64,000 bases of DNA from Pseudomonas sp. ADAK18 (lineage in GTDB: Bacteria > Pseudomonadota > Gammaproteobacteria > Pseudomonadales > Pseudomonadaceae): contig NZ_CP052859.1 in NCBI RefSeq assembly GCF_012935695.1, positions 5,001,001 to 5,065,000 of the forward strand, given 5' to 3'. Positions within the stretch are counted from its first letter, which is position 1. Each line of letters starts with the position of its first letter. Shown one piece after another: positions 36,912 through 45,785 of the stretch. The notes beneath the pieces are model-generated. The model was not told the DNA's origin. It did no database searches and saw nothing but the letters and a program-made list of their open reading frames with translations. Both the position numbers and the translations under genes were made by a program.

Positions 36912-37823
36912 ATGTTCGTCCAGATTCTAGGGTCCGCCGCCGGCGGTGGTTTTCCGCAGTGGAACTGCAACTGCGTGAACTGCGCCGGCTTTCGCGACGG
37001 CAGCTTGCGGGCCCACGCCCGCACCCAGTCTTCCATCGCAATCTCCGATGACGGCGTGAACTGGGTGCTGTGCAACGCCTCACCGGATATTCGCGCACAG
37101 CTACAGAGTTTTGCCCCGATGCAACCCGGCCGCGCCCTACGGGATACCGGCATCAGCGCGATCATCCTGATGGACAGCCAGATCGACCACACCACCGGCC
37201 TGTTGAGCCTGCGTGAAGGCTGCCCGCACCAAGTGTGGTGCACTGACATGGTCCATGAAGACCTGAGCACCGGCTTTCCGTTGTTCACCATGCTGACCCA
37301 CTGGAACGGCGGCCTGGCCTGGAACCGCATTGAGCTGGACGCAAGTTTCACCATCCCCGCCTGCCCCAACCTGCGCTTCACTCCGCTACCGCTGCGCAGC
37401 GCCGCACCGCCCTACTCGCCCCATCGTTTCGACCCGCACCCGGGCGACAACATCGGCCTGATCGTTGAAGACCTGCGCACCGGTGGCAAGCTGTTTTACG
37501 CCCCAGGCCTGGGCAAAGTAGACGCGCCGTTGCTGGAGATCATGGCCGACAGCGACTGCCTGCTGGTGGACGGCACGATGTGGGATGACGACGAAATGCA
37601 GCGTCGTGGCGTGGGCACCCGCACCGGTCGAGAAATGGGCCATCTGGCGCAGAACGGCCCCGGCGGCATGCTCGAAGTGCTGGAGCAACTGCCCAAGCAG
37701 CGCAAGGTGCTTATTCACATCAACAACACCAACCCGATTCTGGATGAGGACTCACCCGAACGAGCCGAGTTGGCGCGACGCAATGTGGAAGTGGCGTACG
37801 ACGGCATGAGCATTGAATTGTAG
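36912..37823 (+). CDS. pqqB: PQQ biosynthesis protein PqqB (metallo-hydrolase fold)
   Basis: The 303-aa protein begins [26 protein letters not shown] lies before the ATG at 36912. It has the metallo-beta-lactamase-like fold with a modified metal motif ([11 protein letters not shown]) and cysteine-rich CNCVNCAGF near the N-terminus. PqqB acts as an iron-dependent hydroxylase on the Glu-Tyr-derived intermediate. The length is exactly typical. Its stop overlaps the AGGAG of pqqC. Confidence 0.95.
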   Translation: MFVQILGSAAGGGFPQWNCNCVNCAGFRDGSLRAHARTQSSIAISDDGVNWVLCNASPDIRAQLQSFAPMQPGRALRDTGISAIILMDSQIDHTTGLLSLREGCPHQVWCTDMVHEDLSTGFPLFTMLTHWNGGLAWNRIELDASFTIPACPNLRFTPLPLRSAAPPYSPHRFDPHPGDNIGLIVEDLRTGGKLFYAPGLGKVDAPLLEIMADSDCLLVDGTMWDDDEMQRRGVGTRTGREMGHLAQNGPGGMLEVLEQLPKQRKVLIHINNTNPILDEDSPERAELARRNVEVAYDGMSIEL

Positions 37824-37834
37824 GAGTGAGCCAA

Positions 37835-38587
37835 ATGACTGACACACCGCTGACCACCGCCGAGTTTGAAGAGGCCTTAAGGGCCAAGGGCGCCTTCTAC
37901 CATATCTACCACCCGTATCACGTGGCGATGTACGAAGGCCGGGCCACCCGCGAGCAAATCCAGGGTTGGGTCGCCAATCGCTTTTACTATCAGGTGAACA
38001 TTCCCCTGAAGGACGCCGCGATTCTGGCCAACTGCCCGGACCGGGAAATCCGCCGCGAGTGGATCCAGCGCCTGCTCGACCATGACGGCGCCCCCGGCGA
38101 AGACGGCGGCATCGAAGCCTGGTTGCGCCTGGGCCAAGCGGTCGGGCTCGATCCGGATCAACTGCGCTCCCAGGAACTGGTATTGCCCGGCGTGCGCTTT
38201 GCCGTCGACGCCTACGTCAACTTCGCCCGCCGCGCCAGTTGGCAAGAAGCCGCCAGCAGCTCCCTGACCGAATTGTTCGCCCCGCAGATCCACCAGTCGC
38301 GCCTCGACAGTTGGCCGCAGCATTACCCGTGGATCGACCCTGCCGGGTACGAGTACTTCCGCACACGCCTGGGCCAGGCGCGGCGGGACGTCGAGCATGG
38401 CTTGGCGATCACGCTGCAGCACTACACCACCCGCGAGGGCCAGGAACGCATGCTGGAAATTCTCCAGTTCAAACTGGACATCCTTTGGAGCATGCTCGAT
38501 GCCATGAGCATGGCCTATGAACTGAACCGCCCGCCGTATCACAGCGTGACCAGCGAGCGGGTCTGGCATAAGGGAATCACCCTATGA
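37835..38587 (+). CDS. pqqC: Pyrroloquinoline-quinone synthase PqqC
   Basis: This 250-aa cofactor-independent oxidase catalyses ring closure and eight-electron oxidation of AHQQ to PQQ. The all-helical family motifs include [31 protein letters not shown] and YEYFRTRL. The ATG at 37835 has AGGAG 8 bases upstream; a GTG nine bases earlier is less well placed. It overlaps pqqD by four bases. Confidence 0.96.
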   Translation: MTDTPLTTAEFEEALRAKGAFYHIYHPYHVAMYEGRATREQIQGWVANRFYYQVNIPLKDAAILANCPDREIRREWIQRLLDHDGAPGEDGGIEAWLRLGQAVGLDPDQLRSQELVLPGVRFAVDAYVNFARRASWQEAASSSLTELFAPQIHQSRLDSWPQHYPWIDPAGYEYFRTRLGQARRDVEHGLAITLQHYTTREGQERMLEILQFKLDILWSMLDAMSMAYELNRPPYHSVTSERVWHKGITL

Positions 38588-38859
38588 GTTTTGATCGCAG
38601 CAAAAAACCGACCTGGCGCCAAGGCTATCGCTTCCAGTACGAGCCCGCGCAAAAGGGGCATGTGCTGCTGTATCCGGAAGGCATGATCAAGCTCAATGAC
38701 AGTGCTGCTGTGATCGGTGGTTTGATCGATGGCGAGCGCGACGTAACCACGATCATCGGCGAACTGGAAAAGCAGTTCCCGGGCGTTCCTGAGCTCGGGG
38801 AAGATATAGAGCAATTCATGGAGGTCGCCCGTGCTCAGCACTGGATCGAACTTGCCTGA
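38584..38859 (+). CDS. pqqD: PQQ biosynthesis peptide chaperone PqqD
   Basis: This 91-aa RiPP recognition element is a winged-helix fold that binds PqqA and delivers it to PqqE. Typical features are the [16 protein letters not shown] start and [20 protein letters not shown]. The start overlaps the pqqC stop (ATGA), and its 3' end overlaps the GTG start of pqqE by 29 bases, so stoichiometry is probably set by coupling. Confidence 0.95.
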   Translation: MSFDRSKKPTWRQGYRFQYEPAQKGHVLLYPEGMIKLNDSAAVIGGLIDGERDVTTIIGELEKQFPGVPELGEDIEQFMEVARAQHWIELA

Positions 38860-39991
38860 TCTGCCGCCCAAGCCTGAAATCGGCCTGCCGCTGTGGCTGC
38901 TCGCCGAGCTGACCTACCGCTGCCCACTGCAATGCCCGTATTGCTCCAACCCGTTGGACTTTGCCCAGCAAGGCAAGGAGCTGAGCACCGAACAGTGGAT
39001 CAAGGTGTTTCGTGAGGCCCGGGAAATGGGCGCCGCACAACTGGGGTTTTCCGGCGGCGAACCGCTGGTACGCCAGGACCTTGCCGAACTGATCGGCGAG
39101 GCCCGCAAGCTGGGGTTCTACACCAACCTGATCACCTCCGGCATCGGCCTGACCGAGCAGAAGATCAGCGACTTCAAGAAGGCGGGCCTGGACCATATCC
39201 AGATCAGCTTCCAGGCCAGCGACGAACAGGTGAACAACCTGCTGGCCGGCTCGAAAAAAGCCTTTGCGCAAAAGCTGGAAATGGCCCGTGCGGTGAAAGC
39301 CCACGGCTATCCGATGGTGCTGAACTTCGTCACCCATCGGCACAATATCGACAAGATCGACCGCATCATCGAGCTGTGCATTGCCCTTGAGGCAGACTTT
39401 GTCGAACTCGCTACCTGCCAGTTCTACGGCTGGGCGCAGCTCAATCGTGTCGGCCTGTTGCCGACTCAGGAGCAGTTGGTCCGCGCCGAGCGCATCACCA
39501 ACGAATACCGCGCCAAGCTTGAAGCCGAAGGTCATCCCTGCAAGTTGATCTTCGTCACCCCGGACTACTACGAGGAACGCCCGAAAGCCTGCATGAATGG
39601 CTGGGGCAGCATCTTCCTGACGGTAACGCCGGACGGCACCGCATTGCCGTGCCACGGCGCCCGCCAGATGCCGGTGCAGTTTCCTAACGTTCGCGATCAC
39701 AGCATGCAACACATCTGGTACGACTCATTCGGCTTCAACCGCTTTCGCGGCTATGACTGGATGCCCGAACCATGCCGCTCCTGCGACGAGAAGGAAAAGG
39801 ACTTCGGCGGCTGCCGCTGCCAGGCGTTCATGCTCACCGGGGACGCTAGCAATGCCGACCCGGTGTGCAGTAAATCCGAACACCACGGCATGATCCTCAA
39901 GGCCCGCGAAGAAGCCGAACACGCCACCCAGACCATCGAGCAACTGGCCTTTCGCAATGAGCGCAACTCACGGCTGATCGCGAAAGGCTGA
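38831..39991 (+). CDS. pqqE: PqqA peptide cyclase PqqE (radical SAM)
   Basis: This 386-aa radical SAM enzyme has C31-x3-C35-x2-C38 for the catalytic 4Fe-4S cluster and a cysteine-rich C-terminal SPASM domain ([25 protein letters not shown]). It forms the C-C bond between Glu16 and Tyr20 of PqqA. It starts at a GTG within pqqD, supported by GGAGG 6 bases upstream. It is the last gene of the operon; a minus-strand microprotein gene follows 6 bp after its stop. Confidence 0.95.
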   Translation: MLSTGSNLPDLPPKPEIGLPLWLLAELTYRCPLQCPYCSNPLDFAQQGKELSTEQWIKVFREAREMGAAQLGFSGGEPLVRQDLAELIGEARKLGFYTNLITSGIGLTEQKISDFKKAGLDHIQISFQASDEQVNNLLAGSKKAFAQKLEMARAVKAHGYPMVLNFVTHRHNIDKIDRIIELCIALEADFVELATCQFYGWAQLNRVGLLPTQEQLVRAERITNEYRAKLEAEGHPCKLIFVTPDYYEERPKACMNGWGSIFLTVTPDGTALPCHGARQMPVQFPNVRDHSMQHIWYDSFGFNRFRGYDWMPEPCRSCDEKEKDFGGCRCQAFMLTGDASNADPVCSKSEHHGMILKAREEAEHATQTIEQLAFRNERNSRLIAKG

Positions 39992-39996
39992 TGGCT

Positions 39997-40155
39997 TTAG
40001 CGTTTGGCGATGATGTACACCGCATGCACGATGCCCGGGATATAACCGCACAAGGTCAGCAGGATATTCAGCCAGAACGCGCCGCCAAAACCTACTTGCA
40101 GGAACACACCCAGGGGAGGCAGCAGGATGGCGATGATGATGCGAATGATGTCCAC
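39997..40155 (-). CDS. YqaE/Pmp3-family small membrane protein
   Basis: This 52-aa gene is read from a GTG at 40155 with AAGGAG 8 bases upstream. The protein has two hydrophobic helices joined by a short turn, with the Pmp3 family pattern LLPPLGVFLQ, FWLNILLTLCGYIPGIVHAVYII, split here by FGGA. Such proteolipids sit in the inner membrane and are often stress- or sigma-S-induced, affecting membrane potential. It converges on pqqE with 5 bases between the stops. Confidence 0.88.
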   Translation of the reverse strand: MDIIRIIIAILLPPLGVFLQVGFGGAFWLNILLTLCGYIPGIVHAVYIIAKR

Positions 40156-40253
40156 AGGGTCAGCTCCTTAAAATCGGCTCGTGTGAGCCGTACAGCTAAT
40201 CGACCTTGGCCATTCGGCAGGGTTCAGTGGAATCTGGCTTGTGGCCATCTCCG

Positions 40254-40574
40254 TCAGGCCAGAATCTCCAACCCGTGCTTCTGCACGATGCTCAGTAGCT
40301 TGAGCGCCATGCCGCTGGGCTGTTTTTCACCCGACTCCCACTGCTTCACGGTGGAGGCACTGGTGTTCAAGTAACGGGCAAACACCGGCTGGCTGACATG
40401 ACTGCGCTCGCGGATCTGCTTGATTTGCTCAGCGGGTATTTGTACCGGGACTGGGGCCAGGCACGCCTCGTCGAACTGACGCAGGGTGGTCTTGCTGATA
40501 GCGCCGATTGAGTACAGCGCAGTGGCCGACTCGTGAATCGACTCAAGTGCTTCGCTTTCAAATTTTTTGGTCAT
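40254..40574 (-). CDS. XRE/HigA-type antitoxin with HTH domain
   Basis: The 106-aa protein begins MTKKFESEALESIHESA and has a C-terminal helix-turn-helix (about 50-100: EQIKQIRERSHVSQPVFARY, TSASTVKQWESGEKQPSGMA). Its start overlaps the end of the upstream toxin gene by 17 bases, so the pair is coupled. It should bind the toxin and repress the shared promoter, whose perfect palindrome is at 40945-40959. It is toxin-first, as in higBA systems. Confidence 0.88.
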   Translation of the reverse strand: MTKKFESEALESIHESATALYSIGAISKTTLRQFDEACLAPVPVQIPAEQIKQIRERSHVSQPVFARYLNTSASTVKQWESGEKQPSGMALKLLSIVQKHGLEILA

Positions 40575-40923
40575 GATGTATCTCCACAAACTCCCTGAGA
40601 TCCAGTAACTGTTGGATCTGCACATCGTTTAAACCTTCATAGGCCTTTGCCAGCGTCCGAAACCCAGCCAACTCCTTCTGGCTGATATTGCTTTGATCTT
40701 GCTTGGCAAACAGAAACTGGTAGACCCAATAGTGCCTGCCCTTCGCCAGGATAATGGAACGGTGGCGGTTCTCGTTCAGGCGTTTCTTCCAAACGCCGCC
40801 TCCCAGGTTGTCGGCCTGGCCGTTAAGCATTTCGCCAAATGCCGCCTTAAGCTCTGAATCGCAAATCCAGGCCTTGCTGGCCGATGCTGCAAAATACCGG
40901 GTTTTGAATAACCTGAACGTCAT
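40558..40923 (-). CDS. RelE-superfamily toxin (DUF1044/PF06296 type)
   Basis: The 121-aa protein begins MTFRLFKTRYFAASASKA, with AAGGGA 6 bases upstream; ATGs at 40929 or 40950 would add residues. It has the family's core LGGGVWKKRLNENRHRS and YWVYQFLFAKQDQSNISQKEL, typical of the RelE-like PF06296 toxins that pair with a downstream XRE antitoxin, as here. The likely activity is ribosome-dependent mRNA cleavage, inferred from the family. It lies between the pqq operon and an aminotransferase gene, possibly an insertion in the conserved backbone. Confidence 0.85.
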   Translation of the reverse strand: MTFRLFKTRYFAASASKAWICDSELKAAFGEMLNGQADNLGGGVWKKRLNENRHRSIILAKGRHYWVYQFLFAKQDQSNISQKELAGFRTLAKAYEGLNDVQIQQLLDLREFVEIHHDQKI

Positions 40924-40944
40924 GGACATCCCTTCCCACAAACA

Positions 40945-40959
40945 TACCACTGAGTGGTA
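40945..40959. promoter_or_regulatory. Perfect palindromic operator of the RelE/XRE toxin-antitoxin pair
   Basis: TACCACT-G-AGTGGTA is a perfect 15-bp inverted repeat 22 bases before the toxin ATG. Position and symmetry fit an autoregulatory binding site for the XRE antitoxin. Confidence 0.7.
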
Positions 40960-41084
40960 CAGATTAAAAATGGCGCGTGCACAATGATCTTGCTCGCGGT
41001 CGGCAGTCCTTGCCGACGCCCGCTAAAAAGCCATTGTTTTCGTTGGCACTCAAGCACACTTTGCGATTTGAAAACCGCCGAGAC

Positions 41085-41123
41085 AAAAAAACGCCCCCAG
41101 CCAAAAGAATCAGGCTGGAGGCG
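41085..41123 (-). terminator. Terminator of the class III aminotransferase gene
   Basis: On the minus strand an 11-bp stem (41113-41123 with 41092-41102, one G-U) and a 10-base loop are followed by seven T residues. It ends transcription 37 bases after the aminotransferase stop and insulates the toxin-antitoxin promoter. Confidence 0.88.
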
Positions 41124-41159
41124 CCGCGTACACCGCGAGACGGTTCAGGGAATAAGGGA

Positions 41160-42440
41160 TTAAACGGCGATGCCCTTGCGGCACTGCAGTTGTGTGGTAT
41201 GTACCCGGGCGAAGGCGCGGGCCAGGCGCAGGAGCATTTCGTCGATGTTGCTCTTGCTGACGGTCAAGGCCGGAGTAAAACGCAGGCAATTCGGCTGCGG
41301 GGCATTGAGTATCAGGCCTTCGTAGAGCGCGGCCTTTACCACGGCATCGGCGGAATCATCCGACAGGGTCAACCCCCAGAGCAGTCCCTGGCCACGCAGC
41401 TCGCCTTGGTCGTAGCGATAAGCCAGACGGGCGAGACCTTCCTTCAGGTAGTGACCGGTCTCGCGGATGTGTTCGAGAAAACCGCCACCCAGAACAGTGT
41501 CGAGTACCGCCCCACCAGCGGTCGCCATAAGCGCGTTACCGTGATGGGTGCCTTCCAGTTCGCCGAGCTCAAAACAGCACGCCTTACCTCGGGCCAGCAG
41601 GGCTGCCAGGGGTACACCACCGCCCAGGCCTTTGCCGAGGGTGATGATGTCGGCGCGCACGCCATAACGTTGTTCGGCCAGCAAAGTACCGCAGCGGCCG
41701 ACGCCGGTTTGCACTTCGTCGAGAATCAGCAGGATCCCCAGCTCGCGGCACAGGCGTTCGACACCTTTGAGGTAATGCTCGGTCGCAGGAATAACCCCGG
41801 CCTCCCCCTGGATCGGCTCCAGCATGATGGCGACCGTTTGCGCATCCACCGCGGCATGCAACGCCGGCAGGTCGTTGAACGGGACATGGCTGAAGCCAGA
41901 CAACTGGGGTTCGAAACGGTTTGCCCCAGCAGCGTCTGACGCCGACATCGTGGCAAAGCTGCGCCCGTGGCAACCGTTGCTGGCGGTGATGATGTGATAA
42001 GCGCCGCCGCGATGCAGCTGGCCCCATTTGCGCGCCAGCTTGATCGCCGCCTCACAGGCTTGCGCGCCGCTATTGAGCAGGTAGACCTGATCGCTGCCAG
42101 TGCTGTGACACAGGCGGTTGGCCAGGTTCAATTGACTGCGATTGTGCAGGCCGTTGCCGGGATTGATCAGCGTGTATGCCTGGTCGGCCAGGGCTTTGGC
42201 CAATACTTGCGGGCTGTGGCCGAGGCTGTTGGCGCCGCCGCCCTGGGAGAAGTCCAGGTACGCATGGTCGTCGCTGTCCCAGAGCCAGGAACCCTGGCCA
42301 CGCACAAAAACCTGAGACGGTCGGGCCACGCTGGGCATCAGGCAGTCACTGGACAGTTCGTCCCGCAGCATCGGCGTTTCAGGCTCCCGTATCAGGTCAT
42401 CAAGGCTGGGTGCAGGGCGGCGCAGATTAAACAGGTTCAT
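41160..42440 (-). CDS. Class III PLP-dependent aminotransferase
   Basis: This 426-aa fold type I enzyme has the PLP-lysine motif ITLGKGLGGGVPLAA, the LILDEVQTGVGRCG aspartate motif and the SNGCHGRSFATMSAS region. It resembles acetylornithine/ornithine-type omega-aminotransferases; the natural amino donor cannot be fixed. The start at 42440 has AAGG 8 bases upstream, preferred to the ATG at 42446. It diverges from a LysR gene that probably controls it. A role in amine or lysine catabolism is suggested only by proximity to davBA. Confidence 0.88.
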   Translation of the reverse strand: MNLFNLRRPAPSLDDLIREPETPMLRDELSSDCLMPSVARPSQVFVRGQGSWLWDSDDHAYLDFSQGGGANSLGHSPQVLAKALADQAYTLINPGNGLHNRSQLNLANRLCHSTGSDQVYLLNSGAQACEAAIKLARKWGQLHRGGAYHIITASNGCHGRSFATMSASDAAGANRFEPQLSGFSHVPFNDLPALHAAVDAQTVAIMLEPIQGEAGVIPATEHYLKGVERLCRELGILLILDEVQTGVGRCGTLLAEQRYGVRADIITLGKGLGGGVPLAALLARGKACCFELGELEGTHHGNALMATAGGAVLDTVLGGGFLEHIRETGHYLKEGLARLAYRYDQGELRGQGLLWGLTLSDDSADAVVKAALYEGLILNAPQPNCLRFTPALTVSKSNIDEMLLRLARAFARVHTTQLQCRKGIAV

Positions 42441-42649
42441 GGGCATGACCTTTTGGCAACCCGACGTTTGTCGGTATCGTCCATCAAGCCCAGCCTGAGG
42501 TTTTTTGCATTGCCTATGTAAACAGCTTCAACACAAACAGTATTCATCGTGCGCTCTGGCCCTGTAAGCCTTGTGAATAGGCGCTAGACTAGGCGCCTTG
42601 GGGGCACACGGCCATTTCGATTTTCCAGCTTTTTCGATAAGAATTACTT

Positions 42650-43549
42650 ATGGATTTTAAGCAACTGCGTTATTTCGTCGCGGTGTATGAGGAAGGCCAT
42701 GTGGGGCGTGCGGCGGAACGCCTGTCGATCTCACAGCCGGCCTTGTCGCAGCAGATCCGCCAGCTCGAGCAGAACCTCGACGTCAGCCTGTTCGAACGCA
42801 GCAGCAAGCGCCTGTTGCCCACGCTCGCCGCCCACACGCTGTACAACCACGCCCTGCCCTTGCTCGACGGGATGCAGCAAGCGGTCGAGGCCCTGCGCAA
42901 CTTCAAGGGCCAGGCCTTGCGCACCTTGGCCATCGGCGTGCTACAAACCGTGCACACGAGCCTGGTGCCGCAAATGCTGGAACGGGTACGCAAAGCCCAT
43001 CCGCATCTCGTGGTGCAGATCTACGAATTGACTGGCATTGAGATCGAGCGCCGTCTGCTCAACGGCTCGCTGGATATCGGCATCAGCTACCTGCCGCCGC
43101 GCCAGCCAGGCCTGCACGGCGTGCTGCTGTACGAAGATGAGTTGAAGGTGGTGATTCCTGCCGACCACCCGTTGCGGGAGTTCAAGAAGGTCTCCCTGAA
43201 ACAGGCCGCCGAATTGCCGATGTTGCTGCTGGGAGAAGAGTTCCAGGTACGACAGATCTGGCAGGGTCAATTGGCCAACCTCGGTCGACGACCTCAGGTG
43301 CAGGCAGAGTTGAATACCATGGCGGGGATCCTCGACAGCCTGCCTCACACCAAGCTGGCAACGGTGCTGCCCGGACGCTCCCAAGATGAACACAACAGTA
43401 AGGCGCTGCTGTGGAAACCCCTGAGCGAACCACGGGTTCCGTTAAAAGTGGGGTTGGTGTGTCGGGATGTGCAACGCCAGCAAGCAACACTTGAGCTGCT
43501 GCGCACGCTGCTGGAAGACGTGATGAATGCCCCAGGCGTGCAGGCCTGA
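42650..43549 (+). CDS. LysR-family transcriptional regulator
   Basis: This 299-aa protein has a standard N-terminal HTH (MDFKQLRYFVAVYEEGHVGRAA...SQPALSQQIRQLE) and effector domain. It resembles the CynR/benzoate-type LysR group. It is transcribed away from the aminotransferase across 209 bp and likely regulates it. A hairpin with TTTG follows the stop. I saw no clear T-N11-A box in the intergenic region. Confidence 0.92.
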   Translation: MDFKQLRYFVAVYEEGHVGRAAERLSISQPALSQQIRQLEQNLDVSLFERSSKRLLPTLAAHTLYNHALPLLDGMQQAVEALRNFKGQALRTLAIGVLQTVHTSLVPQMLERVRKAHPHLVVQIYELTGIEIERRLLNGSLDIGISYLPPRQPGLHGVLLYEDELKVVIPADHPLREFKKVSLKQAAELPMLLLGEEFQVRQIWQGQLANLGRRPQVQAELNTMAGILDSLPHTKLATVLPGRSQDEHNSKALLWKPLSEPRVPLKVGLVCRDVQRQQATLELLRTLLEDVMNAPGVQA

Positions 43550-43573
43550 ACTTTTTTCGCAGGCAAAAGAAAA

Positions 43574-43593
43574 CCCCGCCGAAGCGGGGCTTT
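43574..43593 (+). terminator. Terminator after the LysR gene
   Basis: Stem CCCCGC (43574-43579) with GCGGGG (43584-43589), loop CGAA, then CTTTG, 25 bases after the stop. The T-run is short, but an A-rich tract before it could support termination of minus-strand transcripts. Confidence 0.65.
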
Positions 43594-43777
43594 GCAGACT
43601 GTTTCCCTGACATCCATTTCACTCCACCATCCTGGCAGAATCCTACGTGTCCCTGTTGTTGCTTTGCGCTTCCTGCGCGACGTCCATGTGAAGTAGATTA
43701 TCCATGGATCCAATCCAGCGATAGAGGACGATTAGCAGCACGTCATGTAAGAGAATGCTTACACGACGCTTCCCCGG

Positions 43778-45556
43778 TCAGAACTGCGCTTCATCCAACA
43801 AATACAGCGACTCACTGCCGGCCCGGACCGAAGCGCTGAGGGACTGAATCCGCGGCAATAGACGGGCAAAATAGAAACGCGCCGTCCCCACTTTGCTGGC
43901 GTAGAAGTCTTCCTGCTGTTCTTTGCCCAACGCCGCCTTGGCCATCAATGCCCACATGTAGGCGTAGGCCATGTAACCGAATGCATGCAAATACTCCACC
44001 GACGCCGCACCGATTTCATTGGGGTTGGATTTGGCGCGATCCAGTACCCAGGCGGTCAGCTCATCGAGGTCATCCACCGCGGCGTTCAGCGGTTGGGTGA
44101 ACTCGGCCAGTTCAGCACCTGCCGTCGCGGTGAAATGGCGAATCTCGTCAGCGAACAAGGTGTAGAACGCCCCGCCGCTGCCAACGATCTTGCGTCCCAC
44201 CAAGTCCAGAGCCTGGATACCGTTGGTGCCTTCGTAGATCTGGGTGATGCGCACATCACGCACCAGTTGCTCCTGGCCCCACTCGCGAATGTAACCGTGG
44301 CCGCCGAAAATCTGCTGGCCGTGGACGGTGGTTTCCAGGCCCAGGTCGGTCAGGAACGCCTTGGACACCGGTGTCAGCAACGCCACCAAATCATCGGCAC
44401 GTTTGCGGGTCGCCGCGTCTTCGCTGAACTTGGCGGTGTCCAGCTGCATTGCCACATAAGTGGAGAATGCACGGCCGCCTTCGTTCGAGGCTTTCATGGT
44501 CAGCAGCATGCGCCGCACGTCGGGGTGGACGATGATCGGGTCAGCCACTTTGTCCTTGGCTTTTGGACCTGTCGGCGAACGGCTTTGCAGACGGTCGCGG
44601 GCGTATTCAATAGCGTTCTGATAGGAGCGCTCGCCGGACGCCAGGCCTTGGATGCCGACGCCCAGACGTTCGTAGTTCATCATGGTGAACATCGCCGCCA
44701 AACCACGGTTTGGCTCGCCCACCAGATAGCCCACAGCTTCGTCGAAGTTCATCACGCAGGTAGCGGAGGCCTGGATGCCCATTTTGTGTTCGATGGAGCC
44801 GCAGGTCACCGGGTTGCGCGCACCCAGGTTGCCGTCGGCATTGACCATGAACTTGGGCACCAGGAACAGCGAGATGCCCTTGGGCCCTGCCGGTGCGTCC
44901 GGCAGCTTGGCCAGTACCAAGTGAATGATGTTGTCGGTGAGATCGTGTTCGCCACCGGTGATGAAGATCTTGGTACCGCTGACTTTGTAGGACCCGTCGG
45001 CCTGAGGCTCAGCCTTGGTGCGGATAATCCCCAGGTCGGTCCCGGCATGGGGTTCCGTCAGGCACATGGAACCGGCCCACACGCCGGAGTACATGTTCGG
45101 CAGGTAAGTCGCTTTAAGTTCTTCGCTGGCGTGGGTGTTGATCGACACGCACGCGCCGGAGGTCAGCATCGGGTAGAGGCCGAAGGCCAGGCCCGAGGAG
45201 TTGATCATCTCTTCAACCTGGGCCGATACCGCCTTGGGCATGCCCATGCCGCCATAGGCCGGGTCGCCACCAACACCCACCCAGCCGCCTTCAGCGTAGG
45301 TTTTGTAGGCTTCCTGGAAACCGGCCGGGGTGCTGACCGCGCCATTCTCCCAGCGGCAGCCTTCTTCATCGCCGCCACGGCTCAGCGGGGCAATGGTTTT
45401 GGCAGTGACTTTGCCGGCTTCCTCAAGGATCGCCTCAACGGTCTCGGCATCGACGGTGTCCGCCAATGCCGGGAGTTGGGCCCAAAGTTTGGCGACCTCA
45501 AAAACTTCGTTGAGGACGAAGCGCATATCGCGCAGCGGCGCTTTGTAGTCAGCCAT
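43778..45556 (-). CDS. Acyl-CoA dehydrogenase, ~600-aa class (paralogue 1)
   Basis: The 592-aa protein begins [19 protein letters not shown]. It has the N-terminal extension, central and C-terminal acyl-CoA dehydrogenase domains, plus the extra C-terminal domain of the large class (DmdC/phenylacyl-CoA type). FAD-binding motifs are CLTEPHAGTDLG and the segment around QIFGGHGYIREWGQEQL with catalytic-loop QIYEGTNGIQALDL. It desaturates acyl-CoA at C2-C3 and passes electrons to ETF. It is separate from the next paralogue by a REP-type repeat. The chain specificity is unknown. Confidence 0.9.
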   Translation of the reverse strand: MADYKAPLRDMRFVLNEVFEVAKLWAQLPALADTVDAETVEAILEEAGKVTAKTIAPLSRGGDEEGCRWENGAVSTPAGFQEAYKTYAEGGWVGVGGDPAYGGMGMPKAVSAQVEEMINSSGLAFGLYPMLTSGACVSINTHASEELKATYLPNMYSGVWAGSMCLTEPHAGTDLGIIRTKAEPQADGSYKVSGTKIFITGGEHDLTDNIIHLVLAKLPDAPAGPKGISLFLVPKFMVNADGNLGARNPVTCGSIEHKMGIQASATCVMNFDEAVGYLVGEPNRGLAAMFTMMNYERLGVGIQGLASGERSYQNAIEYARDRLQSRSPTGPKAKDKVADPIIVHPDVRRMLLTMKASNEGGRAFSTYVAMQLDTAKFSEDAATRKRADDLVALLTPVSKAFLTDLGLETTVHGQQIFGGHGYIREWGQEQLVRDVRITQIYEGTNGIQALDLVGRKIVGSGGAFYTLFADEIRHFTATAGAELAEFTQPLNAAVDDLDELTAWVLDRAKSNPNEIGAASVEYLHAFGYMAYAYMWALMAKAALGKEQQEDFYASKVGTARFYFARLLPRIQSLSASVRAGSESLYLLDEAQF

Positions 45557-45688
45557 GGCAAACCTCGTGAGACTTTAAAGTGATTCGGGTAGTGTCGATT
45601 TTACAGACCCTGAGTGTACCCGAACAACTTTTGAGACACATAGGGTCCAAACATGACCATAAAGTATTTATCGGTCACAATAATATCC

Positions 45689-45785
45689 TGTAGCCGCTGC
45701 CGAAGGCTGCGATAAGACCGAAGGTCTTCAGCGATTCAATCCTTGCGCCTCTGCGAGGCGATCGCAGGCTTCGCCAGCGGCTACA
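45689..45785. repeat. REP/REPIN-type inverted repeat
   Basis: Two about 25-base arms (from 45689 TGTAGCCGCTGCCGAAGG, and to 45785 GCCAGCGGCTACA) are imperfect reverse complements enclosing about 47 bases. The family recurs at 62454-62554. The right arm supplies the stop codon (TAG, 45781-45783) of the minus-strand acyl-CoA dehydrogenase. Confidence 0.75.

Noticed and set aside
40999..41017. Small hairpin GTCGGCA/TGCCGAC near the toxin-antitoxin promoter
   Set aside because: No T-tract and no clear relation to either flanking transcript.
43985..45583. 532-codon plus-strand open frame
   Set aside because: It mirrors acyl-CoA dehydrogenase paralogue 1; similar mirrors occur opposite the other paralogues.
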